A stretch of DNA of 64,000 bases, taken from Pacificispira sp965223125 (lineage in GTDB: Bacteria > Pseudomonadota > Alphaproteobacteria > UBA8366 > Aestuariispiraceae). The number at the start of each line of letters is the position of its first letter. Position 1 is the stretch's first letter. The DNA is taken from assembly GCA_965223125.1 (NCBI GenBank), contig OZ244984.1, positions 2,046,001-2,110,000 of the forward strand. The letters run 5' to 3'. This document shows, piece by piece, positions 52,023-59,393 of this stretch. The position numbers and the translations under genes are program-made. Below the pieces are notes generated by a model, which saw nothing but the letters and a program-made list of their open reading frames with translations, had not been told where the DNA came from and made no database searches.

Positions 52023-52884
52023 GGGCGTCGCGATAGTTCGGCCAATGCAGGGTCACGCCCAGTTCCTGCTTGATCCGTGTATTCGCCACCCGTTTGTTGT
52101 CACGGTAGAAACTCCTCGCCATCGGGGACAGATCTGTCTTCTCAATCGGAATTTCCGGAGGAGAATCGACGCCCAGTAGGGAACAGGCATAGGCGATTAC
52201 GTCCTGGGGCGGCGCGGCTTCGTCATCACAGCAATTATAGGCCGCTCCATGGTTCGGACGCGCGGTGGAGGCGAGCAGGATTTCGGTAATATCGTCGATA
52301 TGGATCCGGCTGAAGACTTGGCCCGGCTTCACGACCCGGCGCGCCCGACCGGATCGCACGGTTTCCAACGCGCTGCGCCCTGGCCCGTAGATACCGGCGA
52401 GACGAAAACTGTGGACCGGACCGGCGGAGCCCAGACTGAACCAGGCGGTTTCTGCTTCGACCCGGCGCTGCCCGCGCGTTCCGCTGGGGGTCAGCGCGGT
52501 GGTCTCATCAACCCAGGCCCCGTCATGATCGCCATAGACTCCGGTCGTTGAGAGATAGCCGATCCAGTGGTAGGGCCCGGCCCGCAGGATATCAGCCCCG
52601 TGCCGGTCGATGACCGGGTCCCCGGATTCGGTCGGTGGAACGGATGAGAGCAGGTGACTGGCGGAGGCGAGTGCCGCCAGACCCGCCGCGTCAAGGGGCT
52701 GGTCTGTATCAAACAGATGCGCATCAATCCCCTCCGCGATCAGGGCTTTGCGCTTGTCCTGGCTGCGGCAGGTGGCGGAAATCCGCGCCCCCGCCTTCTG
52801 CATGCGGTTGGCAAAGGCCTTTGCGCTGTAACCCAGTCCGAAAATGAACAGATGCGGCTCGGTTGGTGTATTGGGGCGGGTCAT
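52003..52884 (-). CDS. NAD(P)-dependent SDR-family protein (YeeZ-like)
   Basis: The 293-residue protein has a nucleotide-binding start LFIFGLGYSAKAFANRM, a short extended-SDR middle (YLSTTGVYGDHDGAWVDE) and FRLAGIYGPGRSALE. It resembles the YeeZ group of atypical epimerase/dehydratases, where the usual Tyr-xxx-Lys is not kept (GVYGDHDG here). Function unknown. It is convergent with the hydrolase gene and overlaps it. Confidence 0.83.
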   Translation of the reverse strand: MTRPNTPTEPHLFIFGLGYSAKAFANRMQKAGARISATCRSQDKRKALIAEGIDAHLFDTDQPLDAAGLAALASASHLLSSVPPTESGDPVIDRHGADILRAGPYHWIGYLSTTGVYGDHDGAWVDETTALTPSGTRGQRRVEAETAWFSLGSAGPVHSFRLAGIYGPGRSALETVRSGRARRVVKPGQVFSRIHIDDITEILLASTARPNHGAAYNCCDDEAAPPQDVIAYACSLLGVDSPPEIPIEKTDLSPMARSFYRDNKRVANTRIKQELGVTLHWPNYRDALSAMLP

Positions 52885-52975
52885 AGAGTGGCATTCTCCT
52901 GCGGGATTGCTTTTTTGACATCAGAGGGTTGGGTTGGGGCTTGCCAGAATGGCGGTCTGCATCGACTTTAGGGAC

Positions 52976-53776
52976 ATGATGACGGTGCTTCAATACACCC
53001 CGATCCGGATCGGGCTTATCCTCCTTCTTCTCCTGTCGGCACCGGTTGCGGAACCGGTCCTGGCGCAGGCGCTGGATACCGAACAGGAAAAGGAATACCG
53101 GATATGCATGCAGATGACGCGGGTGGATCCGTCCGCGGCATTCGAACGTGCGCTTGGCATGCAGGATCTGGGCGGCGGTGTCCCGGCCCGGCACTGCGCC
53201 GCCGTGGCCCTGATGCATCTGGGCCAGTATGAGGAGGCGGCAAAACGGTTTGAGGCAATGGCCGGAATGATGCCCGATGATGCCTCCCCTGATATTGTTT
53301 CCGATATCCTGGCCCATGCCGGAATTGCCTGGATGGAGGCGGGAAATCTCGACCGTGCCCATTCGGTCCAGACCGCAGCCCTGGACCTGACGCCGAATTC
53401 TCCTGTAATTCTGGTGGATCGATCAATGGTCCTGGCCCAGGGCGGGCATTACTGGGAGGCCATTGACGATCTGAACCGCGCATTGGAACTGAACAATACC
53501 GATCCCGCCGCCTTTGCCATGCGGGCCAGTGCCTATCGCTATGTCGAGGCGAATGAACTGGCCATGGACGATGTCGAGCGGGCTCTCAGACTGGACCCCG
53601 ATCATCCCGAAGCACTGCTGGAGCGCGGGATTCTGCATCGTATAGCCGGAAATCCCGAAGCTGCCCGCCGCGACTGGCTACGGTTGATTACCCTCCATGA
53701 TGGTCGCCCCGCCGCAGAGGATGCCCGACGGAACCTTGAACTTCTGGATGTCGAAAAACCAGTCGTTACGGAATGA
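52976..53776 (+). CDS. Exported tetratricopeptide-repeat protein
   Basis: The roughly 266-residue protein has a signal peptide (PIRIGLILLLLLSAPVAEPVLAQA) and about four TPR units, for example VALMHLGQYEEAAKRFEAMA, VLAQGGHYWEAIDDLNRALELN and AYRYVEANELAMDDVERALRLDP. TPRs mediate protein contacts in the periplasm. The start is one of two adjacent ATGs (52976, 52979). It ends one base before the convergent caspase-like gene stop, with no space for separate terminators. Confidence 0.82.
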   Translation: MMTVLQYTPIRIGLILLLLLSAPVAEPVLAQALDTEQEKEYRICMQMTRVDPSAAFERALGMQDLGGGVPARHCAAVALMHLGQYEEAAKRFEAMAGMMPDDASPDIVSDILAHAGIAWMEAGNLDRAHSVQTAALDLTPNSPVILVDRSMVLAQGGHYWEAIDDLNRALELNNTDPAAFAMRASAYRYVEANELAMDDVERALRLDPDHPEALLERGILHRIAGNPEAARRDWLRLITLHDGRPAAEDARRNLELLDVEKPVVTE

Positions 53777-55114
53777 TCAGCGGCGGGTCAGTTTGAAATT
53801 GCCCTTGCATCTGTCCAAGAATTCGAATTCAGCGCCTTCCGGCGTCAGCCTGAACGGACGCTTGGCGACGACCGACCCGTCACGCCCGATATCGGACAGG
53901 CGGATAGTGGCGCTTCCCGCCGCATCCACCGTCATGAAGACTCCGGCATTGGCCCCCAGATTGGAATCGATCCTCCCCTCAAACGCACCGTTCCTGACTG
54001 AGATCGGCAGAGTGCCATTCTCGCCGGATCGGCACCAGGGGGCCGGTTTGGCGACTAGCGATGTCCAATGCAGCAGCCAGTCGCTGTTGGTGAAATCGGA
54101 GTCTGTTCCGGCGCTGCGGGGCGGTTCTGCCGGAATTGCCGCCAATCGGGTGTTCGCCTGCAATGTTTGCAGCTTCAATTCCGCCAGTTCCGCATAGATG
54201 CTGCCGGGGAAGCGGTCGATGACCAATTGGATTTCGGCGGGATCCTGGCTGTCGCGCACCGCATTCCAATAGGCCTGCGCCTCGTCCAGCACCGAGTCCG
54301 CCGGAACCGATGCGGTTGAGGGTGCAGGCACCGATACTGTCTGGTTCGATGCATCTTCTGTATTGAAATAGAAATCGCCGGTCAGGGAAGAACTTTCCCA
54401 GGGAATCTGTCTTTGCCCGGTTTTTTCGATGACTTCCAGTCGAACGGTCTTGAATACCTGTTCCACGCTGAGTCCGGGGCGCTGAATCGCCTTGGCCAGG
54501 GCCAGTGCATAGGGGCTGTGGCGGCCTGTCCCGTCGGCGGCGACATCCCCCGGTGCGGTGGAATAGGCCAGCAGGGTGCCGAAGGGCGCATCGATCTTCG
54601 CCAGTCCGCGCGCGCCGCTGCGGGTAGCGGCTTTGAAGGGATTGTTGCGACAGGCATCAAGGACGACGATGTTGAGCCGATTGCCTGCTTCGGCGAGGCT
54701 CTGCATCAGGGTAGATGCATCCAGTGTCTGGATGCGCAGATCCAGAACATCCTGGATATCGGCATCGACCGGAATCAGATAATTCTCACCGTCTGCCTGA
54801 ACCGCATGCCCGGCATAGAAAACCAGGCCGACGGTATCGGTTCCCGCCGCCCGCAGATTGCGCCCGAAGCCGACCACGGCACGCTGCAGGTCGCGATGGC
54901 CCAGATCGGTGAAGGTCTGGACTTCAAATCCACTGCGCGCCAGCATTTCCGACATCAGGCCCGCATCATTCGCGGGATTGGCCAGAGGCGATGTCCGGTA
55001 GGCGCTGTTGCCGATGACAAGCGCCAGGCGACGCTCCGCCATGGCGTCACGTCCCTGTATCAGGACAGCCGCCAGCATCAGTACGACGGATGCGAACAGT
55101 TCGAACGAACGCAT
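53777..55114 (-). CDS. Exported caspase-like (peptidase C14) protein
   Basis: The 445-residue protein has a signal or anchor segment (MRSFELFASVVLMLAAVLIQG), then a caspase-like p20 domain: RRLALVIGNSAYRTSPLANPANDAGLM, LVFYAGHAVQ (His103) and IVVLDACRNNPF (Cys155), an intact His-Cys dyad. The p10-like part is SPYALALAKAIQRPGLS. A variable C-terminal half (about 270-445) may sense or bind ligands. Bacterial caspase homologues cut after basic residues; the targets here are unknown. Start 55114 is preferred to 55144. Confidence 0.87.
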   Translation of the reverse strand: MRSFELFASVVLMLAAVLIQGRDAMAERRLALVIGNSAYRTSPLANPANDAGLMSEMLARSGFEVQTFTDLGHRDLQRAVVGFGRNLRAAGTDTVGLVFYAGHAVQADGENYLIPVDADIQDVLDLRIQTLDASTLMQSLAEAGNRLNIVVLDACRNNPFKAATRSGARGLAKIDAPFGTLLAYSTAPGDVAADGTGRHSPYALALAKAIQRPGLSVEQVFKTVRLEVIEKTGQRQIPWESSSLTGDFYFNTEDASNQTVSVPAPSTASVPADSVLDEAQAYWNAVRDSQDPAEIQLVIDRFPGSIYAELAELKLQTLQANTRLAAIPAEPPRSAGTDSDFTNSDWLLHWTSLVAKPAPWCRSGENGTLPISVRNGAFEGRIDSNLGANAGVFMTVDAAGSATIRLSDIGRDGSVVAKRPFRLTPEGAEFEFLDRCKGNFKLTRR

Positions 55115-55262
55115 GTCGAAAATCTTGATCCATGCCAGTTTCAACCGGAAGAATACAGGTTTCCCGTAATTTCCGCAATTATCTGTTGCTGCCTCAACCC
55201 AGGATGAGCCCCGAATCGGGTTGTCTTTCAGGATCAGGTGGTTGGCGGGTTCGGTACCGCGA

Positions 55263-55502
55263 TCAGGCGATGGTGATGACCTTTACATCGCATTCGGGAT
55301 GGGCCGTCACCATTTTGCGAACTTCGATATCGTCCGTGGTATAGATCTGGGTTTCCGCCCAGGTCACACGGAACAGCAGTTTCGCATCCCAGTCGATGGT
55401 TTCCGCACGGGCCGCTATCGCGGTCATATGTGCGGATTCGGCGCGGGCCAGCGAAACCTCGTCGCGATAGGCGTGCTTTTCTCCCACATAAAGGGTTGTC
55501 AT
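55263..55502 (-). CDS. Small protein of unknown function
   Basis: The 79-residue protein MTTLYVGEKHAYRDEVSLARAESAH... to CDVKVITIA has an acidic, mixed alpha/beta look with no signal, membrane helix or cysteine pair (one Cys). I do not recognise it. It is divergent from the small HTH gene at 55721, and three GCGCAC-N3-GTGCGC palindromes lie in the shared 218-bp gap. This suggests that its expression is controlled by that HTH protein. Confidence 0.6.
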   Translation of the reverse strand: MTTLYVGEKHAYRDEVSLARAESAHMTAIAARAETIDWDAKLLFRVTWAETQIYTTDDIEVRKMVTAHPECDVKVITIA

Positions 55503-55583
55503 GGCGTTTCTCTCCTTTCGGGTCACTCAGACGGGGCCGGGAGGAATTCCCGAATCTGTGTCTGGACCAATCGTTCAAAGGTT

Positions 55584-55598
55584 GCGCACCTTGTGCGC
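55584..55598. promoter_or_regulatory. Palindromic box 1, GCGCAC-CTT-GTGCGC
   Basis: Perfect 6+6 inverted repeat with a 3-bp centre. First of three equally spaced copies, 82 bases upstream of the small-protein start on the minus strand. Confidence 0.7.
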
Positions 55599-55614
55599 TT
55601 CTGATAAGAAATAG

Positions 55615-55629
55615 GCGCACTTAGTGCGC
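55615..55629. promoter_or_regulatory. Palindromic box 2, GCGCAC-TTA-GTGCGC
   Basis: Perfect inverted repeat, 31 bp on from box 1, so on the same face of the helix. The arms are identical to boxes 1 and 3; only the centre differs. Confidence 0.7.
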
Positions 55630-55646
55630 AATGCAACAGAAAAATC

Positions 55647-55661
55647 GCGCACCTCGTGCGC
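55647..55661. promoter_or_regulatory. Palindromic box 3, GCGCAC-CTC-GTGCGC
   Basis: Perfect inverted repeat, 32 bp on from box 2. Three identical arm pairs with spacing near three helical turns point to cooperative binding of a dimeric repressor. Confidence 0.7.
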
Positions 55662-55680
55662 TTTCAAGATTTATCGTCTC

Positions 55681-55702
55681 ATACGGTAACTTGTTACCGT
55701 AT
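55681..55702. promoter_or_regulatory. Second palindrome type upstream of the HTH gene
   Basis: ATACGGTAAC, a 2-bp TT centre and GTTACCGTAT form a perfect 10+10 inverted repeat, 18 bases before the HTH start. Its sequence differs from boxes 1-3, so a second DNA-binding protein may act here, or it may be an RNA hairpin in the leader. Confidence 0.65.
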
Positions 55703-55720
55703 TTCGATCCGCCGGAAGGA

Positions 55721-55987
55721 ATGAGCCTGTTGAAACCCGTTGATTTCAAGCGCTGGCGCAAGAGCGTCGATCTCTCGCAAAAGGATGCCGCTCATGCATT
55801 GGGGCTGAAACGCCGTGTCGTCCAGTACTACGAGAAGGGGGAGCGGGACGGAAAGAAGATTGACATCCCGCTGACTGTCCGCCTTGCCTGCGCTGCTTAT
55901 TCGGCGGGCATCCGGGATTATCATGGGCCGGAACCTACGATGAAAGTGGTAACAACAGATCCGCCATCATCGGTCCTTCCCGAGTAG
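55721..55987 (+). CDS. Small Xre-type HTH regulator
   Basis: The 88-residue protein is little more than one helix-turn-helix: FKRWRKSVDLSQKDAAHALGLKRRVVQYYEKGERDGKKIDIPLTVRLACAAYSAG. It probably binds the palindromes upstream and controls itself and the divergent small gene. GGAAGGA sits directly against the ATG at 55721, too close for normal initiation; the in-frame TTG at 55730 has a nine-base spacing and may be the real start. Its last 21 bases overlap the convergent cyclase gene. Confidence 0.8.
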   Translation: MSLLKPVDFKRWRKSVDLSQKDAAHALGLKRRVVQYYEKGERDGKKIDIPLTVRLACAAYSAGIRDYHGPEPTMKVVTTDPPSSVLPE

Positions 55988-56923
55988 CGGCACGGTTGGC
56001 GTTCCGTCAGAGCCTGCTTTGCCGACAAGCCGCGCATGGGCACGGACCGGGAATGTTCCCATGCCCTGAATTTTCGGAGGAACGGCGGAAAAGCGGAAAC
56101 CGCTGTTCGGAAGCGTATCGAGATTCGTCAGATGTTCGACGATGGGGATACCATCCGCCAGAAGCACTGAATGAACCGGGCGTGTGTTCCCCGAGGTATC
56201 ATCGATGTTCAATGAATCGATCCCGACCAGTATCGCCCCTCGGTCACGCAGAAATTCTGCGGCTGACTCCGTCAGGTACGGATGGCCGTCGAAATAGCGC
56301 TCAGTCCCCCAATGGGCGCTCCAGCCGGTATGGATGAGAACGGCTTTGCCTGTCACGTCCGTCGCTGCGAAGGCCATCCAGTCGATGGCGCGGGTATTCA
56401 TACCCGCCAAACGGACGACTATGCCTGGAACATCCGATACGCGGTGAAGGGGCAGACCGCACAGGTCCGGAGCCTCCGGATACCGGTGATAAGGTGTATC
56501 GATATAGGTGCCCGTATTCGACACCATGTCGATGCGCCCGATCTGGAATTCCGTTCCTTCGGCATAGAAGGTGCGGGATTCCGCGAAGGAAAGATGGTCA
56601 CAGATAATCGGCCCCGGCAGACCTTTGTAGGTTGTCATTCCATTTTCGATTTTATGGCTGAGGTCGATTTGAATCCCATCCATTTTGATTATTCCACCCG
56701 TTGAGGCCGGTGTCTTTCTTTTGTGACTTTCCTCAATGATCGCCTTGTTCAGTATCCGGGCTTCTCCAACCATCAGAAGGTTGAGATCGCGTATGATATA
56801 GGCGGCGAGGGCGTCATCGGTTATGTCATCACCGTCGATGTCCAGCCGGAATCCCTGGCCCTGAATGCCGCCGCCATTGGAAAAGTCGATCTCAAAATCA
56901 AAGCAGGCCCGTTTCTCGGTCAT
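55967..56923 (-). CDS. Cyclase-family (KynB-like fold) protein with N-terminal extension
   Basis: The 318-residue protein has two parts. Residues 1-75 (FDFEIDFSNGGGIQGQGFRLDI, AAYIIRDLNLLMVGEARILNK) resemble small stand-alone proteins that I recall beside cyclase genes. Residues about 80-318 form the cyclase fold (IQIDLSHKIENGMTTYKG). The usual metal motif HxGTHxDxPxH reads NTGTYIDTPYH here, so the first two histidines are Asn and Tyr. It may be a separate subfamily with another metal site or none. ATGA overlap with the CGNR gene upstream marks an operon. GGAG precedes the ATG at 56923. Confidence 0.82.
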   Translation of the reverse strand: MTEKRACFDFEIDFSNGGGIQGQGFRLDIDGDDITDDALAAYIIRDLNLLMVGEARILNKAIIEESHKRKTPASTGGIIKMDGIQIDLSHKIENGMTTYKGLPGPIICDHLSFAESRTFYAEGTEFQIGRIDMVSNTGTYIDTPYHRYPEAPDLCGLPLHRVSDVPGIVVRLAGMNTRAIDWMAFAATDVTGKAVLIHTGWSAHWGTERYFDGHPYLTESAAEFLRDRGAILVGIDSLNIDDTSGNTRPVHSVLLADGIPIVEHLTNLDTLPNSGFRFSAVPPKIQGMGTFPVRAHARLVGKAGSDGTPTVPLLGKDR

Positions 56924-57495
56924 GCATCCGTCTCCATATCTCGTTTGGCCCCTCGGTGATTCGCCCTGTGGCGGCGTACCTTCGCGCGGTTGCCGCAGCC
57001 AGACGCGGAAGAGCACCATTTGCGATTGCCTCTGCGGGATCTGTCGAGGAACAGCATCCGGCAATCCGGACACCGGCGCAGGCTGCCGACCCTGTCAGCG
57101 GCAAGACAGAGGATCGCGTCCGCCGCGACGGTGGCAAGCAGCGCCCGGCCCGGTTCGTCCGCACGGTACTGCACAGCCCCGTCCTCGAATACGGGTTGAA
57201 GCGGGGGATGAGCGGCGGTGGCATTGAGACATGCAATGTCCGGGTTCGACGGAAAATCCTCTTCGACGAGGCATGTCACTACACGATGGACTGTCTCCCG
57301 AAGCATCCGCGCCTCGGCGATGTCGGCCCCTGACACCGGAAACGGGTCGGCCACATCAAAACCCGCTTCCTTGATCCAGGATTTCAGACTTTCTGGTGCC
57401 TGTAGCAATTCTACGGGTTCTCCCGCACGACCGGCCAGCGTGTCGACGAAATCGAGTGCCAGCGATCCGGCAGTGAATTCAAAATGTTTTCTCAT
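56920..57495 (-). CDS. CGNR zinc-finger (ABATE) transcriptional regulator
   Basis: The 191-residue protein has an N-terminal ABATE domain (HFEFTAGSLALDFVDTLAGRAGEPVELL) and a C-terminal CGNR zinc finger (CPDCRMLFLDRSRRGNRKWC, SGCGNRAKVRRHR). The ABATE domain is thought to bind a small molecule; the CGNR finger binds DNA. It is the first gene of an operon with the cyclase-family gene (4-base overlap) and has a perfect palindrome at its start codon, so it probably represses itself and the cyclase until a ligand appears. Confidence 0.9.
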   Translation of the reverse strand: MRKHFEFTAGSLALDFVDTLAGRAGEPVELLQAPESLKSWIKEAGFDVADPFPVSGADIAEARMLRETVHRVVTCLVEEDFPSNPDIACLNATAAHPPLQPVFEDGAVQYRADEPGRALLATVAADAILCLAADRVGSLRRCPDCRMLFLDRSRRGNRKWCSSASGCGNRAKVRRHRANHRGAKRDMETDA

Positions 57496-57517
57496 GTAAC
57501 CTTACTATAAGGTTACA
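57495..57517 (-). promoter_or_regulatory. Palindromic operator at the CGNR gene start
   Basis: TGTAACCTTA, a 3-bp centre and TAAGGTTACA form a perfect 10+10 inverted repeat that touches the ATG and includes the AAGG ribosome-binding site. Binding here would block both transcription and, as an RNA hairpin, translation. Confidence 0.7.
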
Positions 57518-57602
57518 GTTTATTCGTCAATAGACAGCAGCACTTATTCGCTGTCCCGGATGAGAAGCTGGATTGCAGGTGGATGCGGCCTGATCTTCGA
57601 GG

Positions 57603-58265
57603 CTATTCCGCCGGTTCTTCGCGAATAACGGGGCAGGCGACACCGGTTCCGCCTAGGCCGCAATAGCCACCAGGATTTTTCGACAGATAGGCTTGGTGAT
57701 AGTCCTCGGCGTAGTAGAAGTCGGGGTGGTCGACGATTTCTGTCGTGATCTGACCCAGGCCGCGTGCTTTCAGAGCGGGGGTATAGGCGTCGCGCACCGC
57801 TTCGGCCTCTCGTCGCTGGATTGCGTCATAGGGATAGATGCCGGATCGGTACTGGGTGCCGGTATCATTGCCCTGACGCATGCCCTGTGTCGGATTATGG
57901 GCCTCGAAGAAAACCTTCACCAGTTCGGAATAACTGATCTTGGCGGGATCGAAGATCACCAGCACGACCTCGTTATGACCGGTAAGGCCGCTGCAGACTT
58001 CCTCATAGGTCGGGTTCGGCGTCAAACCCCCGGCATAGCCGACCGCCGTTGCGAAGACGCCGCGAGTCTGCCAGAATACCCGCTCCGCTCCCCAGAAGCA
58101 GCCAAGGCCGAACAGGGCCTTCTCCGTTCCGTCCGGGAAAGGCTCGACGATGCGGGTTCCCAAAGCGTGATGGATCGGATTGATCCGGATCGCCTCGACC
58201 CGGCCGGGAAGGGCGTCCTTGCGGTCAGGAATCTGGAGCTTGTGTTTCGGGGTCGTGAAAAACAT
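57603..58265 (-). CDS. msrA: Peptide methionine sulfoxide reductase MsrA
   Basis: The 220-residue enzyme reduces methionine-S-sulfoxide in proteins. It shows ALFGLGCFWGAERVFW (catalytic Cys56), AVGYAGGLTPNPTYEEVCSGLTGHNEVV and DTGTQYRSGIY. C-terminal cysteines (GGYCGLGGTGVACP) serve as resolving residues. The N-terminal extension of about 48 residues is usual for this subgroup. Its start lies 41 bases inside the end of the upstream methyltransferase gene, so the two are co-transcribed. Confidence 0.95.
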   Translation of the reverse strand: MFFTTPKHKLQIPDRKDALPGRVEAIRINPIHHALGTRIVEPFPDGTEKALFGLGCFWGAERVFWQTRGVFATAVGYAGGLTPNPTYEEVCSGLTGHNEVVLVIFDPAKISYSELVKVFFEAHNPTQGMRQGNDTGTQYRSGIYPYDAIQRREAEAVRDAYTPALKARGLGQITTEIVDHPDFYYAEDYHQAYLSKNPGGYCGLGGTGVACPVIREEPAE

Positions 58266-59277
58266 CGATGCCTCCTGTGGACGGCTGTGTATCGCTCAGG
58301 AAGATAGGGCTGGGTGCCGCCGCATTCAAAGGTATTCCCGCGATTTCCGGTAACGGATGCGTGTGCAGGGCCAGATCGGGCTTGCGCAGAATGCACAGCA
58401 ACCCCTGTACCGGCTGACCTTTTTCCCGGCGCAGGACCCGGCGCTCGATGGCGAAGATGTCCAGCAGCGCCGCTGCGATCCAGGGCCGCAGACGCGCCGC
58501 CGAATGCCGGAAGCGATGACCTTCACCCAGATCGATTCCACGCCGTTCCCCGGCCTCGACGGTGAAGACGAACCAGCCGCCGGGGGACAGCGCCGCCGCC
58601 GCGCGCTGGAACACCGGGGCGAGGTCGCCGATATAGTTCAGCACATCGCCCGCCGCGATCAGGTGATAGGGGTTGTCCTCCGCCATCCACGGGTCGACCA
58701 GCAGATCGCCCTGCCGCATGGCGGTATAGAGGCCGGTTGCCGCCGCCTTGGCCAGCATACCCGACGACAGGTCGATTCCGTCCAGTTCCGACACGGCAAG
58801 CCGCAGTGATGGCGCGATCAATCCGGTTCCGCAGCCAAGGTCCAACCCCCGCGCGCAGGGCGGCAGAGTGCCGATGATCCGGGCGACGGCCTCGGCCATG
58901 ACTTCGGGACCGCGATAGTCCAGTCGATCCCGCATCTTCGCATCGAAACGGGTCGCTTCCTGATCGAACAGGGCCTCGACATAGGCGGCGGGCAGGCGAT
59001 CCGGAACCGGGGCAGCGCCGATCAGGCTCAGGCGTATCCGCGCACCCATCCGATCATCGGGGTCGGATTTCAGGCAGTCGCGATAGGCTTTTTCCGCCTC
59101 CTGGATATGGCCCAGTTTTTCCAGAATTTCTCCATGGGCGAAGTGGACGTCGGCCCAGCCCGGCGCTTCGGAGCGTGCGTCGGTCAATGCTTCGCTGGCG
59201 GCGGCAAGGTCGCCCTCATCCGCCAATGCCATGCCAAGATTCAAACGACGTTCGGCGCGTATACGATCGTCTTGCAT
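58225..59277 (-). CDS. TPR-containing SAM-dependent methyltransferase
   Basis: The 350-residue protein has N-terminal TPR helices (MALADEGDLAAASEALTDARSEAP, HIQEAEKAYRDCLKSDPDDR; about 1-80) and a class I methyltransferase domain (GLDLGCGTGLIAPSLRLAVSELDGIDLS; about 140-305). The acceptor is unknown; similar proteins are annotated as contact-quenching or NDUFAF5-like methyltransferases. The C-terminal 45 residues overlap msrA. Two tandem copies of a 15-bp repeat lie 11 bases before its ATG. Confidence 0.83.
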   Translation of the reverse strand: MQDDRIRAERRLNLGMALADEGDLAAASEALTDARSEAPGWADVHFAHGEILEKLGHIQEAEKAYRDCLKSDPDDRMGARIRLSLIGAAPVPDRLPAAYVEALFDQEATRFDAKMRDRLDYRGPEVMAEAVARIIGTLPPCARGLDLGCGTGLIAPSLRLAVSELDGIDLSSGMLAKAAATGLYTAMRQGDLLVDPWMAEDNPYHLIAAGDVLNYIGDLAPVFQRAAAALSPGGWFVFTVEAGERRGIDLGEGHRFRHSAARLRPWIAAALLDIFAIERRVLRREKGQPVQGLLCILRKPDLALHTHPLPEIAGIPLNAAAPSPIFLSDTQPSTGGIDVFHDPETQAPDS

Positions 59278-59287
59278 ATCCGATATC

Positions 59288-59317
59288 CGAGAAACTGGCG
59301 CACGAGAAACTGGCGCA
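59288..59317. repeat. Tandem 15-bp direct repeat
   Basis: CGAGAAACTGGCGCA occurs twice without a gap (59288-59302, 59303-59317), in the leader of the methyltransferase gene. Confidence 0.8.
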
Positions 59318-59393
59318 GGGTGCGTCAGGCGGACTGATATGAGCGCAGTTCAGAAACCTGGCAAGCGTTATCGGCGGGGTCGGGGTATCGCCG

